A stretch of DNA of 64,000 nucleotides from Pseudoips prasinana. Taxonomy: Eukaryota > Arthropoda > Insecta > Lepidoptera > Nolidae. Below are positions 37,728 through 49,155 of this stretch, piece after piece; position 1 is the stretch's first letter; the number at the start of each line of letters is the position of its first letter. Below the pieces are notes generated by a model, which saw only the letters and a list, made by a program, of their open reading frames with translations, did no database searches and was not told the DNA's origin. The DNA lies in assembly GCA_951640165.1 (NCBI GenBank), contig OX621253.1, positions 15,704,001-15,768,000 on the forward strand, in the 5' to 3' direction. The position numbers and the translations under genes are program-made.

Positions 37728-37940
37728 TTGGGGCCAATAACAACAAAATATTTACCGGCGCCCCAGGTTTTACTAAAAACAATATTTTGTCGCTGCACCA
37801 AGGATTGTAGCAGCAGCAAATGTGGATGTCGCAAAGCTATGCTGAAATTTTCTACTGCGTGCCTTCGTTGCCAAGGAAAATGCTTCAACGGCGTGTCTTT
37901 TAGCGAGGAAGACGACGAGAATGACCATAAAGATGATTGA
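37728..37940 (+). pseudogene. CXC (tesmin/TSO1-like) cysteine-rich end of the transposon ORF
   Basis: Reads GPITTKYLPAPQVLLKTIFC, RCTKDCSSSKCGCRKA, STACLRCQGKCFNG and a final acidic run to a stop at 37938-37940. The C-x-C-x4-C-x5-C-x-C spacing is that of a CXC zinc-binding motif as seen in many insect transposon proteins. It belongs with the fragment at 35853-36063. Confidence 0.65.
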
Positions 37941-38315
37941 GAGCACTCTCAGCAAGAACCACTTACCACTGAGGAAGGCGAGGAAGAAGATACCACAGAA
38001 AACGACCTTTTTCCAGGACCCGCACGACATAAGAGAATAAAAATGTGAATCATTCACAGAATTGGACTTAGAAACTAATATTTCAAAACATTTTTAATTG
38101 CACTTTTCCAGAGCCTGTAGTTTGAAAACGGATGGGATATGGAAAAGTATCAAAGTTATAGAAAATTTTATAAGCTTTCATTTCATCTTTGAACATTTTT
38201 TGCTAAAACGCGCCAATTTTGAAATATTAGCGTAAAACCTAAAATTGAGGTCTTTGTCGCCCTCCCCTCCCTCCGCTTCACCTCCTGAACATCAGGACTT
38301 ATAGTTTTTCAAGTG

Positions 38316-39585
38316 AAGTTAAGTACACACCGTTTGAAGTTGGAGATGGGCGACCGTGTTAGACGTTAGATACTTTAGGTAGTCCAATATACCTAATAGA
38401 TACTTTAGTATATGTCCATCAACACTCACACGCACAGTCATACGAAGTTTTCGTCTTTTCATCGTAAATTTCTATTGTTTTAAAACCTACATGTGAGAAT
38501 AGTTGTTACGCAACTTTAAATCAATATAGCTCTTAAACGGCCGGTCAAATCGAAAAATGTTGAAAGAAAACTAAAAATGTTTTTTAAATACCTATTCAAC
38601 GATGACCCACATGACATAGTTTGTTGACTTAATTTTTTTTAATTTTCACAATATGGCGTCTATGATATCAATATGGCGCCATATTGAATTTTCACTAACG
38701 TCATGTCTTTAGTGACACTTTCCGGACTGAAAGGAATCGATTGACGTGCGAATCATTAAAATCGGTCCAGGCGTTTGGTCTGTATAGTGCTTCAAAGGAA
38801 CATACATACATACATAGCCTGATAAACACATTACCCTTTGCGTCCCGCAGTCGGGTAATAAGAGCAGGGTTTGAATTACAAGTAAGTATGTTTACATACT
38901 TGTAATTCAAACAATATTTTTGTATCTACTGTAGTAGTAAAATTGCGTGGCAGTACATCTCTAATTATTATGGAGAAATACTGATAATCTTTCTGGGAAA
39001 AATATACAATTTCATACGTATTTCTTTTTTACCGAAGTATCCAATTCTTATTTAATTTGACCGATAACTTTTTTAATTTAGATTAGCTTATTACCTAAAT
39101 CCTATATGTACTTAACCTTCAGCTCAGCATAATTCTGCACTATTAAGGTACACACGGCTACATATCAAGCTATACATTTCCAATATAAGTTGACCTGTTA
39201 TTGTATGGAAATCCTATACAACGCGAGATCAGCTTATACTGGAAATGTAGGTATAGCTTGTAATGTAGCCGTGTGTAAAACGGAGTGAATACAGACAGGG
39301 AAAATAATTACCCTTCATACTGCGTCAAATGGACAAACGAGAATTAGAAATGAAACTTGTTTTTTTTTTTATATGAACATCTTTAATTTTAATACACAAC
39401 TTAATAACTCTATAAGGAACAAAGTAATTTACTTAAAGCTAACAAAAATCTTCATTACATAGCCCATTTATTTACATACATAGCCAGAAACGCAATATTG
39501 TAGGTACAATCTAGTAACTACGAAAAAAACGAATTCTAAAAAATCTATAAAGTCGATATTTAGGCAGTTTCATTGTCTGGTTACG
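38316..39585. other. Intergenic repeats and 3' flank of the alanine-rich gene
   Basis: Contains AATATGGCGTCTATGATATC / AATATGGCGCCATATTG inverted pieces near 38650-38690, and a palindrome at 38868-38911 (GTTTGAATTACAAGTA and complement). A MITE is listed separately. On the minus strand an AATAAA signal (TTTATT near 39467) could end the alanine-rich gene's transcript. Confidence 0.45.
39149..39277. mobile_element. MITE-like element, TACACACGGCTACAT ends
   Basis: TACACACGGCTACATATCAA then GCTATACATTTCC at the left pairs with GGAAATGTAGGTATAGCTTG then TAATGTAGCCGTGTGTA at the right, around a 60-bp centre. Flanks AGG...AAA show no clear target duplication. Only one copy is in the window. Confidence 0.75.
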
Positions 39586-42500
39586 TTAAGCCCATCCCCA
39601 AGGGTTAGCAGCAGGAACCCAAGCACCAGAAGCCCATGGCTTGGCAGGCCAGTCTGGAGTCTGAGGTTTGAGGGCCGCTGCAGCTGCGGTTGCGGCGTGC
39701 TGGGCTGCCCCAGCGGCACCCGCGGCGCCTGAACTTTGGATCACTGAGAGTTTCAGCGCTTCTATATCTGGAAAGCAAAGATTTTTGAATTAGTATTTTT
39801 GTTCCAGTGTAAGTTTATTTTGGGGGCACGATAAGAGTAGTAGGAGAGACAGGAACCTATTAAAACTTCTTCCCTCCTAGATTATTTATCTATTCCATTT
39901 CTGCTCTGCTAACACCACCTTTGAAGACCGCCGTGACTCTGTTGGTAGTGAACCTGCTTTCTGATCCAAAGGTTGCGGCTGCGATGTCTATTTGTCTTGG
40001 TATCATTTTTTGACATGACGCTATAGTTAGCCTAGGAGGCTGTCACTACTTCACCGGACTATAGAGGCGAGCAGAGGGCTCAAGCCATCTAGCAATTAAG
40101 TAACCCGCGCCGGAGGGCACCCCCTGTGGGGTTCGAACCTCGACTCTGGGCGATTACTGGCGGAGAGAGGGCAAGATCATCATTTTAGGGAGTTTTGTGC
40201 AACTTTCGCTCTACGTTAATGACATGACGCGGCCCCCTCCGCGTTGAGGGGGCTTTTTATCGATACGATATGCAAACTAAGGGTCATGGAGGGCGTTGGT
40301 GGTCGCGACGCGTTCGCGGTCGTACTCTCGTATCTCGTACTCTTGGTATCAGTGTTTGTATGTATATATGTACAAATTAAGCAGATAAGTATTTCTATCC
40401 TTTCTCTAATATTAAGAGTACAAGCTTTACTTAGTTTGGGCTATATGACTTTGTCTTAAGGCCGTATAAATAAATACCTATATTTTTCTCCATTTAGATG
40501 ATTTATCAAACTATAGGTATTTAATACTTGCTGTGTGGCTGACGGCATAGAAAATTGCCGGGCAGCTACCATCATACTGCTATCTCCTATTCGTCTTCCA
40601 AGCGTGGCAATTATAGCAGTATATTGGCCCAAATGTTGGCCACAACTCCCTTGTGGAAATCTTTTGGGGAGAGGAAATATACCTGAAGCGTCCTACAGAG
40701 AGATATACATCTCATACGTATGTTGCTATTCTACTACCCGCTTAAATGTATTCCTAGCTGGGTTTTTAATAGTGATGTCTTCCCAGCCGAATTTCGGCCA
40801 CGGCGGCCATTCTCAATGGGGATTAGCCAATTGTGCAGGACATATTATAGTGCACAAGTGTGTGCGCAAACACAGGGGCACTTTCTATTCCATCACTCTC
40901 ATGATCCGATGGGACGACTAGTGACACGATCGGAAAGAGGTCAGGTACAGGACCGACGGCTTTACGTGCTCTCCGAGGCACGGGGGTGTAATACCGCCAA
41001 CTTCCAGACTTCGGGCTGATTCTGAGGAATTTATTTTTACAGAAAAATTCCACAATTACTTTTTGGCCCGACCCGAGATTTGAAGCCAGGACCTCATTTT
41101 CTGCGATTGAACACGCTACCGCTAGACCAACGAGCAGTCATTTTAATAGTGTCGGTATACTAAAGTACATTGCAAAGTATTATAATATAATTACCAGCAT
41201 TCTGCAGTCTAGCGGCTTGATTAGAAGCTGCACGCTGAATTGCCTTGGCGGCAGCAGCTTCCCTTGCCGCTGCAATCTTCTGAGCCACAGCTGCGCGGGC
41301 CTTCGCTGCAGCCAACTGCGCCTGAGAGTGTACCGCGGCTTGGGCAGCTTCTAACGCGTGCGCACGAGCATTTCTTGCCGCCTCTTCACTATTACAAATA
41401 AATGAAAATTATTACCCTTACATGCAGCAATTTATGAATATTTCACGAAATAAGTAAAATATATCTTTGGCTCTACATATAAGCAGCGGCGTGCACATTC
41501 ATACTGATTTTTATGCGTATTTTACCTACTGGTGTGCTACAAGTTCTTCAGTTTAATTGGGAACCCACCCTTTTTAGGTCATACGTTATATCTTTACCTG
41601 TGCAACGACCATAAGTACTGGTAAGTATAATTAGCAAAAAAAATTAAACATTTAGGTTGACAGGCTGGTACTGGACTACCGGTAATCCATCACAAAAATA
41701 TGCATTGATGGGTCACCAGAAACTGCGCCCAAAGGTTATGATAATGTTTCTAACTAAAAAAAGGGCTTCGAATTCCTTGATAATCGCTTGATGATACGCC
41801 AATCATCAAGCGATTATCAAGGAATTCGAAGCCCTTTTTTTAGTTAGAAACATTATCATAACCTTTGGGCGCAGTCTCTGGTGACCCATCAATGCATATT
41901 TTTGTGATGGATTACCGGTAGTTTACAGGGTTGATAACTGGACGAGATATTTACGTAAGTACCTAAAGCTTTCAAAAAAAATCTTTGTTATACCTTTTAT
42001 GCACGACACGTGAAGCAGCCGCCTTCCTAACAGTCACTAGGCGACAGCGATTTATCGCTAAATAGCCATCACTGCTGTGGTTGGTGTCAGTTTTTCTTAC
42101 GTCTCCTCTCTTTAACTTAAGTGTTGTACACTTACCTTTTTAACAGTTTCCAGGCTTCTCTATCGTAAGCCTTCTCCTTGACTTCTTTGTAAGTCTCCAG
42201 TTCCACAACTTCCTTCACCTGGTCCACATATTTACGTCTCGGTCTGCCTCTCTTTCTCCTTGCCTCAATTTTTATTTCAGCTATACTATATTAAGATTAA
42301 CTAACCTCTTGTGCGCTGCTCGCGCGGCAGCTGCCTCCTTAGCACTGGCAAAACTCTGCTGTTCAAGAGCCGCGTGTTTGGCAGCAGCAACATCGTGTTG
42401 GGCAGCCATCACTGCAGTTGCTGCTGCCTTAGCTGCCGCCACTGCACCCGCCACGTCTGAACTACTGTCTGATGACCAACTGTCTACAATGGCGAAGAAA

Positions 42501-43025
42501 CAGAATGAATTAAAATTATTTATATGTATTCCACGCAGTAGACTGAACAGGGCTCCAGCTAATGCATTTAAATCGTCAGGATCAACAGTGGCACACAATG
42601 GAATGACACTTAACGGTGTGGCTCAGCTATGTTCTGGGGAATCGCTTTAACTGTCTTGGATCCCGCAACAAATTTAATCAGAAAGAAACAAGGAGGAGTT
42701 CGAAAATGAATAGTTCCACTTCCCTCCAGAGCAAAGCGGGAGACAGAATGATATAACGAGGCTATAGCCGCATAAAACGAGATAATTGCAACTAGAGAAG
42801 CCAGCTGCAAAATCACTGAAGATCAATTTAAGGGTCCTAAGTAAGACCGTCAGAAAGTTTAAGTACCCATTTGATAAAAAGAAGTTTTAATATTTTTTTA
42901 CCATGGCCATTGCCTTGAAACCATGTAGCGACACCATGCCATCCGGCTGGCTCCAGAGTGACGACACTTCTCTTTTCGGCCAGGTTGCTCGCTGAAATAG
43001 CCGCGAACAGGCAAGCGGACACCAC
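39586..43025 (-). CDS. Secreted alanine-rich structural-type protein; first coding exon not found
   Basis: Exons in gene order: 43025-42902, 42483-42306, 41388-41195, 39767-39586 (TAA 39588-39586). Phases agree at all three joins, giving 225 residues plus an unlocated start. The first exon here begins VVSACLFAAISASNLAEKRS after acceptor TTATTCAG. This is the inner part of a signal peptide, so a short upstream exon with the ATG is needed, a layout usual for insect cuticle and other secreted proteins. The middle is about half alanine with Lys, Glu, Gln, His and Arg: GAVAAAKAAATAVMAAQHDV, LEAAQAAVHSQAQLAAAKAR, AAREAAAAKAIQRAAS. It is probably helical and coiled. The tail is Pro/Trp-rich: PDWPAKPWASGAW and ends NPWGWA. 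No chitin-binding (R&R) motif is present. Cuticle, eggshell or silk-like roles are possible; I cannot decide. Confidence 0.8.
40776..41141 (-). repeat. tRNA-derived SINE (GTTGGTCTAGCGGTAGC), intron of the alanine-rich gene
   Basis: The reverse strand opens with box A CTCGTTGGTCTAGCGGTAGC. It continues with a box-B-like GGCTTCAAATCTCGGG and ends with GGCCGCCGTGGCCGAAATTC. This is the uninterrupted counterpart of the copy at 52313-52975. ORFs of up to 128 codons across it are chance frames. Confidence 0.85.
41676..41921. mobile_element. Foldback element: two 120-bp arms, 6-bp loop
   Basis: Left arm 41676-41795 (CTACCGGTAATCCATCACAA ... ATAATCGCTTGATGAT) and right arm 41802-41921 (ATCATCAAGCGATTATC ... 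GATTACCGGTAG) are reverse complements with at most one or two changes. It is in the intron between exons 42483-42306 and 41388-41195 of the alanine-rich gene. The transcript would form a very stable hairpin. Confidence 0.9.
42136..42290 (-). pseudogene. C-terminal fragment of a retrotransposon ORF, intron of the alanine-rich gene
   Basis: Frame reads EARRKRGRPRRKYVDQVKEV, YKEVKEKAYDREAW and KLLK. The RGRPRRKYxDQVK...DREAW pattern is usual at the end of reverse-transcriptase ORFs of insect LINEs. It ends at a good donor sequence (AG|GTAAGT at 42135) and starts about 15 bp after the real exon's donor. Confidence 0.65.
42640..42816 (-). repeat. Repeat with IKFVAGSK frame, intron of the alanine-rich gene
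   Basis: Minus strand reads CFFLIKFVAGSKTVKAIPQN with a hydrophobic segment upstream. The core also occurs at 11591-11646 and 12688-12738. It is a small fragment of some mobile element that I cannot identify. Confidence 0.45.
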
Positions 43026-44911
43026 CTGAATAAAAATAAAGTAAACTTTAATCTTTCAGCAATATCTGGCTATCAATCTTGGGTTAAACTGGAACCAGTA
43101 AAGCCTGGTTCCAGTTTAAGATTGATAGGTCAAAAATAATTCTAAAAGTGAAGGCTTACATAATCATAAGGACTAGGTATGGCATAAGCATACCTATGCT
43201 TACTTTTACTTGTACCAAAGATAAAGAATCGTTACAAGTCCCGCTATTTGTAGAAGCTTGCAATTATTTTTGATGCATAACAGGGCCATAGGGAGGTACT
43301 TTTTTGCGGTTTCAACTTTTTTGATTTCCTCAAAACGTTATCGGTTCAAAGTGAACTGAAGAAGTACCGGCCAATCTATTATTAAACTCCTAAGCCTACC
43401 CATTCGGGAAAAAGGCTTAAGAATGCGTTACGTTTAGTTTTAAAAACCTATGAATTTTTTTGACTCCGTAATCTTTGGCCCATATAATTCATGCCTCTTT
43501 CAGGTTCTGGCGTCCATTATAAAACAAACAGTCTAGCGCTGAATTTACTGCACGGACGGGAGAACTTCAAAGTGTGGAAGTCTTAGCCGCTTATCTATCG
43601 AGAGTAGATACTTCAACCTACCTAAAGACTTTTCCTCTTCAGTAGGTACTTACGATTAAAACTCGACATAATTTGGAAGGGACAATGAGCTCTCAGCAAA
43701 CATGTCTTATTGAAACTAAAATGAACAACCTTGACATCAGGGGAACAAGTGCTCATGCGGGTAAATCAAAAACCTTAAAGTGTGCTTGATTTTGTTGACT
43801 TTTACAGCACATATTTTACAAGTTGCTGGGGAAGCATTAAATTCGAGTCCGTGCTTACACGGGATGAAATAGACTTTGTAAGTAGACCATTCTATTGTGA
43901 TAAAATATTGATACTCACCAAATGTTTGAAACTCATGTTTGATGTTGTTATCAGTGCGTCTTCTAAAGATACTTTGATAATAAATTGGTGAACATGGATC
44001 ATTTTATATGATCGAATGCGGAAAGCATTGTAGAAAGGGAATGGGCGATAGGAGCCGCCCCATAAGAATGGGAACCTAACCCGTCACTTAACTGTTTTTC
44101 TTTCACTTTCTCATATAGAACTAAAGTTATAAAACATAATACCTATGTATGTATAGTTATAGTGTTTATAATTTCAAGTAGATATACGGTTGCTATTTTT
44201 TATTATTATAAATAATACCTATCTTTATGTGACAAAGTAGTATCTAAGTTTAGAAGTGCAGGCTTCTTTTTTCTTAGTTACCTACGTATTTTCTGCTATT
44301 TTTATATCTGTTTACTTTTGTTAGTTTAAGTTAAGGTAAATTTATTCAAACACCTCCAATACCCAGTTTATTTTTGGAGTCTTGGATTATATTCCGTTTA
44401 AGGCTGTCGGTTGACCGCCCATTGTACTTTATTTAATACCTACTTATATACAATACAATTCTTTATTGCAATCATGTGTACAATATTGGTGTTACCAAAT
44501 ATTGGTTAAAAGTTAATTTTTAAACAACTAATTTTTATCTTTAATAAAAAGGCAGGCAAGCAGGCAGGTAAATTATTTCAATGGAGTTAAAAACAATATT
44601 CAAAAATATTATACAATAAAATAAAATACATAACAAATGTGTACATAATAATATGTTATATTATTATGTTATGTATTGGTGTATAATAAAGAGTAATCAT
44701 TGCACTTTAGATTATTCGTTTTAAATTGGACATACAAAAAAGTTCAATAATCAGTCATGCCTACGTAGCATTCACTCGGTGTCATTTTATTGTGTACTTC
44801 TACGTATCATATAGACATAGGTAGATACTAATAATTGAAGGCATGAATGGATGAAGGTGATATGTCGCAATTTTAGGATTTTTGCTGTTCTATGCATGGA
44901 GGAAGGTGTTA
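43026..44911. other. Upstream region of the alanine-rich gene; no exon found
   Basis: The missing first coding exon should lie here or beyond. ATG-plus-donor combinations near 43160 and 43650-43670 are in the wrong phase for the exon at 43025. A hairpin at 43068-43128 (GGCTATCAATCTT...AAGATTGATAGG) is the only clear structure. Confidence 0.4.
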
Positions 44912-45054
44912 TGTACAGAAGCCAGCACATCAAACTAACCCAATCTGTCAAATGTCTCCAATTGAAAGTGAACCTTATACTTTTGTGATAAAGTTGAAAA
45001 TCTATAAGAGAAATTTGACAGATTGGGGTAGCTGGATGTACTGTCGTCTGTACA
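44912..45054. mobile_element. MITE, TGTACAGACGCCAGCACAT family, copy 3
   Basis: TGTACAGAAGCCAGCACATC ... GTACTGTCGTCTGTACA, 143 bp, same interior as the copies at 6618 and 54724. Confidence 0.85.
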
Positions 45055-45163
45055 TGTAAACAATTTTAAATCTTAAGGCCCGGCGCCCACTATCGGTGCG
45101 GCTCCGTAGATCTCGGGCGCCTTACGGCGGCTTCGGGCGCCTGAGAGCTGCCGAGGCAGCTAT

Positions 45164-45275
45164 CAATCTGTCAAATTTCCCCAATTCAAAGTGAATCATA
45201 TGTTTTTGTGATAAAGTTGAAAATCTATAAATAAATTTTACAGATTGGGGTAGCTGGATGTGCTGGCGTCTGTAC
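45164..45275. mobile_element. MITE of the same family, left end missing, copy 4
   Basis: Starts within the left arm (AATCTGTCAAATTTCCCC) and ends CTGGCGTCTGTAC. The left terminus is replaced by a GC-rich stretch (45078-45160: GGCGCCTTACGGCGGCTTCG). It lies 110 bp from copy 3. Confidence 0.75.
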
Positions 45276-47848
45276 TTAAGAATTGCATGCTTTCGCACAT
45301 TTGACTGGTTATTGTCAAAAATAAATTAGATGTTTGAAAAATCGACATTGCTAACTCACACACATTATCTAAATTAATTATTTAGATAATGTTTGAGATT
45401 TGTGACATTATAGTATTTCTCCAGCAAACAATGGCTCTGTATATATGGCGATATATAGATATATGACGAGCCGGTTGGCGTGGTTGGTAGATATTTGCCT
45501 TCCATGCTGCAGGTCGTGGGTTCGATTGCCACCCAGGGCCTCTAACGGCTAAGTCGCCGAACATAGTTTTCGTGAATGGCGTTCAAATAATAGGTTAAAA
45601 AAGACAGCCCCAGGACAGTTCTACAAATGAAATGAAATAATGAAATTTATTCAGCACTTGGGTATTTACATACACTTGTACTTGTCAAGCTCACAATATA
45701 TTACATAAATACAGTTTAAAAACAGTAATTAAAGCAACAAAATATTTTGAATTAGTCCGTCCGTGCGGTCTGTTTCGTCACATATATTTTTAATATCTTT
45801 AAATAAATAATAAATAGCAAGTAACTAAGCTATTATTGTTACATTTAGCAATTTAATATTAAATTTAAAGAATTGAAAACAACGAGTAGTTGGATAGCGC
45901 AAAAGGCTCTCAACAGTAGCTTAATTTAAGCGACTAATACCTGAGGGCACGCTTATGGGGTCCGGGCCACAGCTCAGGCGGCCGTTGAAGTAAAAAGATG
46001 GAATTCGAAATGGGGGTCAGACCACATGCATGGGATTACCGATCACGTGTTAAGGGAGCAACGCGATCCTCGCCGCTGATGATCCTACCCTAGCTAGCCT
46101 GTTGCTTTCTCTAGCCGCCTAAATATCTGTCCTGCGTGGGAATGGGTCCAGGACAAACAGACATGTTCATGCAAACAAGTACATGAACATGTACCTATGT
46201 TTGTCCTGAATCTGGGTAAAATCGAAAATTCGTGAAATTCAAAATGTCGAAACTCTTTGTAAGTGCTATTACAGGTCTGAGACCATACACATCCCTCAAC
46301 GATTTACAGCAGTTTCCTTTTGTTGGGCTTACTTCATATGGTTCAATATGCCAAAATGTTCAGTTCGTGCAAAATTAATGCCTTACTATGATTGAAGCTT
46401 TACATATGACAAGCATTGTCACTAGTCATGCTGATTCGTCAAATTGGGATAGAATTTCAGCAATGCTCTTACGTTATATCGTTAATCAAAGTCTAACGCT
46501 ATTGTTTCTGAGATTTTAACACGGCTCAAAGCAACATACACATAGCCTTTGGCGAAATCTTTATGCTTACATTTTCTAGACTGCTTAAATTGCATCTGGA
46601 GTTCCCTGAAACTCGTGTGCCGTAGTTAGGTAACTGTCCACTCGGTAACATTCGGCGATTCGGCTTATTATATTCTCCGTTCAATCTGGCATATTTTTTT
46701 TTCGTTTTTCCTTCATTTTGTTTTTTTTCTTCTATAAGTTTCCGTCTATCATTTTCCGTCTCAAGTAGTTGTCTCCACATTCGAGAAGCATCCTTATTAG
46801 GTCTACCTACCCATCTCTTAAAATCGTAAATAACGTATTTTATAACAACCGAATTGAAACAGGATACTAAAAATAGTTAATAATACATTTGCTTCGCACA
46901 AAGTAATACCTACCCATGTATTTTGACTTAAGTGGGATACCTACGTTAGTGCGAAAGCCGTTATATCGAATTATGTTTCTTCGAAAACCTTTGAACGAAA
47001 TCTCTATACTGCGACGCCTTGTTCAATCAACGTCTTATTAGTGCGATGTTTCGTTACATCGAAAAGCTTTACTGCGCTTTTTTTTATTTTTTGTTATTCC
47101 GTTTTACGGTGCCTGAGCCTTCAGTAAATATATTTTATATCATTTATTATCGTCATTGAGTCAATGTCAAGTAAAGTCCATCACAGTCAAGTCATACGTA
47201 GTCCTTGTCCTACACCTGTAAAGCAGTGGAGATTTTACAGAGGCTTATATGGAGTTGTAGTTTCCACACGGAAAATCGCAATTCACGGCAATATGGCACT
47301 TACCTTCACTTGTGTACGTTGTCGAAGATGTTATGTCTAAAAATCCACCATATTTACTTACACATAAAAACTCGAATTGACACCAGTTTTTCAAAATGAA
47401 ACAATGCCCCGATGCGACTTTTTCCGTGTTGGCGCCAAAAATTCCAATACTCTGGCTGCGCAGCCAGGCTGCCTAGTGGTCTTAGATTATTATTATCATC
47501 CGTCTAAATAATTCTGAATTGTGAATCTATGAAACAACTTTCAATTTATCACAACAGAATATAATCGAACATTCTTTACATTCATTTATTTATTCTTTGC
47601 TTATGAATCCCGTTGAGTTGAGAGGCCTCCTTTTTTCTTGGGCAATATTTAATGTTAAACGTCACATTTCTTCTTCTATAATGTTGCCAAGCTACTTAGG
47701 TCAATATTAGATATTGTGCCTATTTTTAATAACTAATACCGTATACGACATAAAGAAAATGATAGGGATTGATCTATAATCTGTGCAACAGCTCTGGTAG
47801 ATCCACTGTCGATAATATTCAATAAATCTATCTTATCTATCTATATAT
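45276..47848. other. Intergenic; SINE pieces and one unidentified ORF
   Basis: 45464-45545 is a SINE piece (GGTTGGCGTGGTTGGTAGAT, GTGGGTTCGATTGCCACCCA) followed by CGGCTAAGTCGCCGAACAT as at 28328. 46129-46200 is another SINE scrap. A minus-strand frame at 46526-46780 (84 codons, charged: ENDRRKLIEEKKQNEGKTKK) has no recognised relative; it may be a transposon remnant. ATTATCTAAA and complement form a hairpin at 45363-45390. Confidence 0.45.
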
Positions 47849-49155
47849 CATATTTCCCGAGTTATGGAAAGTAGCTAAAGTAATCCCTATATTTAAATCC
47901 GGAGATAAGGCTGATATGTCAAATTACGGACCAATTTGTATCCTAAACTGGTTTGCCAAGATCTTTGAGAGCTTCGTGTATAATCATATTATAGATAACC
48001 ATCTTAAATACATTTTGAGCCCTCATCAGCATGATTTTATTACTGTTAGATCAACTAATTCTAATCTGCTATGTTACTCCACATTTTCATGCGAATCATT
48101 TAACGACAAAGTACACGTGGATTCAATATACACGGACTTCTCTATGGCTTTCGATCGCATTGAGCATTTGATGCTACTTTCCAAAGCCCAACATGTTGAA
48201 ATTAATGGCAATCTATAGGTATATATGGCTCACATCGTATCTGATGTATCGCACACAGTTGGTTGCTCTCATGGATACGAGTTTGTCCCGTTCCTAGCGA
48301 CATCAGGAGTGCCTCAAGGCTCAAATTTGGGCCCATTGTTGTTCTTACTGTTTGTGAATGACCTCCTAAACAAGATAGATAGTGAATGTTTAGCATATGC
48401 TGATGATATAAATTTATTTAGACGTATCTCTGATTACCGGGACTGTCAAGCGCTTCAATCAGATATGAACACTATAGCGGATTGATGTGATGAAAATTTT
48501 ATGTCACTGAACATCAAAAAGTGTCAAGTAATTTTATTTACAAGAAACAGAAATGCTATAAGTTACAACTATACTATAAAAAGAGCACGTTAGACAGGGT
48601 CAAAGTGATTCGGGACTTAGGAGAAATATTGGATTCAGATATATAACACTACGATCATATTTGCAATAAAGCTAACCGTATGTTATCTTTTGTACTCCGA
48701 AATTCCAAACCATTGCAAACACACTCTGCTATCATATTAAATTACTCCTTAGTGAGAAGTATACTTGAATACTGCTCTTCAGTATGGGCTCCTATATATG
48801 ACATTCATACAGATCGAATAGAGTCAATACAAAGAAGATTTCTTAGAGCTATTTGCACAAAGTATGGCCTAAGGAGAATAACAATTGATTACGAAGTTCG
48901 ACTTCAAAAGTTTGGAATGTTAAGCCTAGATAGAAGGAGATGGATAAACAACATGTACACTTTACATTAAGTTGTAAATAACACACTTAACAGTAACCTT
49001 GTAAGCCACTTAGACTTTAAAATACCAACGCGATCTGTGCTTATATCACAACTCTTTAGCATACTGTTAGAAATAATAATGTATCTCAAAATAGTCCACT
49101 GATAAGAATGTGTAAGCAGTATAATTCTATATGCTCTGAATTTGACATAGAGTAA
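47849..49155 (+). pseudogene. Decayed non-LTR retrotransposon reverse transcriptase
   Basis: Reverse-transcriptase blocks in order: FPELWKVAKVIPIFKSGDKA with DMSNYGPICIL, YTDFSMAFDRIEHL, GVPQGSNLGPLLFLLFVNDL and the catalytic CLAYADDINLF. The C-terminal blocks are LEYCSSVWAPIYD, RIESIQRRFLRAICTKYGLR and FGMLSLDRRRWINNMYTLH. Stops at about 48217 and 48485 and several frame changes break it. The element is 5'-truncated, with no endonuclease. Motifs resemble Jockey-like LINEs of Lepidoptera. Confidence 0.85.

Larger units (their letters stand above)
35175..38315 (+). mobile_element. DNA element with about 230-bp inverted ends, interrupted by an RTE LINE
   Basis: 35175-35410 and 38090-38315 are imperfect reverse complements. 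Shared phrases are AGTCCTGA, GGCGGAGGGAGG, GACAAAGACCTCAATTTTAG, TTTAGCAAAAAAT and TATAACTTTGAT. Between them on the plus strand lie two parts of one protein family (35853-36063 and 37728-37940). An RTE LINE on the minus strand (36066-37625) separates them. The protein family (HILFLYSFTGYDTTSATF, ...CRCTKDCSSSKCGCRKA) is common in insect repeats, but I cannot name the superfamily. Confidence 0.7.

Noticed and set aside
40535..41053. ORFs of 76-128 codons on both strands
   Set aside because: They lie mostly in or beside a SINE that has a second copy at 52313, and the frames are not kept between the copies.
42136..42305. Exon of the alanine-rich gene made from the retrotransposon fragment ending at a good donor
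   Set aside because: Possible acceptors give a stop or the wrong phase with the preceding exon; direct joining of 42306 to 41388 keeps frame.
43640..43670. ATG TCG AGT TTT AAT C|GTAAGT as first exon of the alanine-rich gene
   Set aside because: It ends in phase 1, but the exon at 43025 must be entered in phase 0 to give the signal peptide and to match the next exons.
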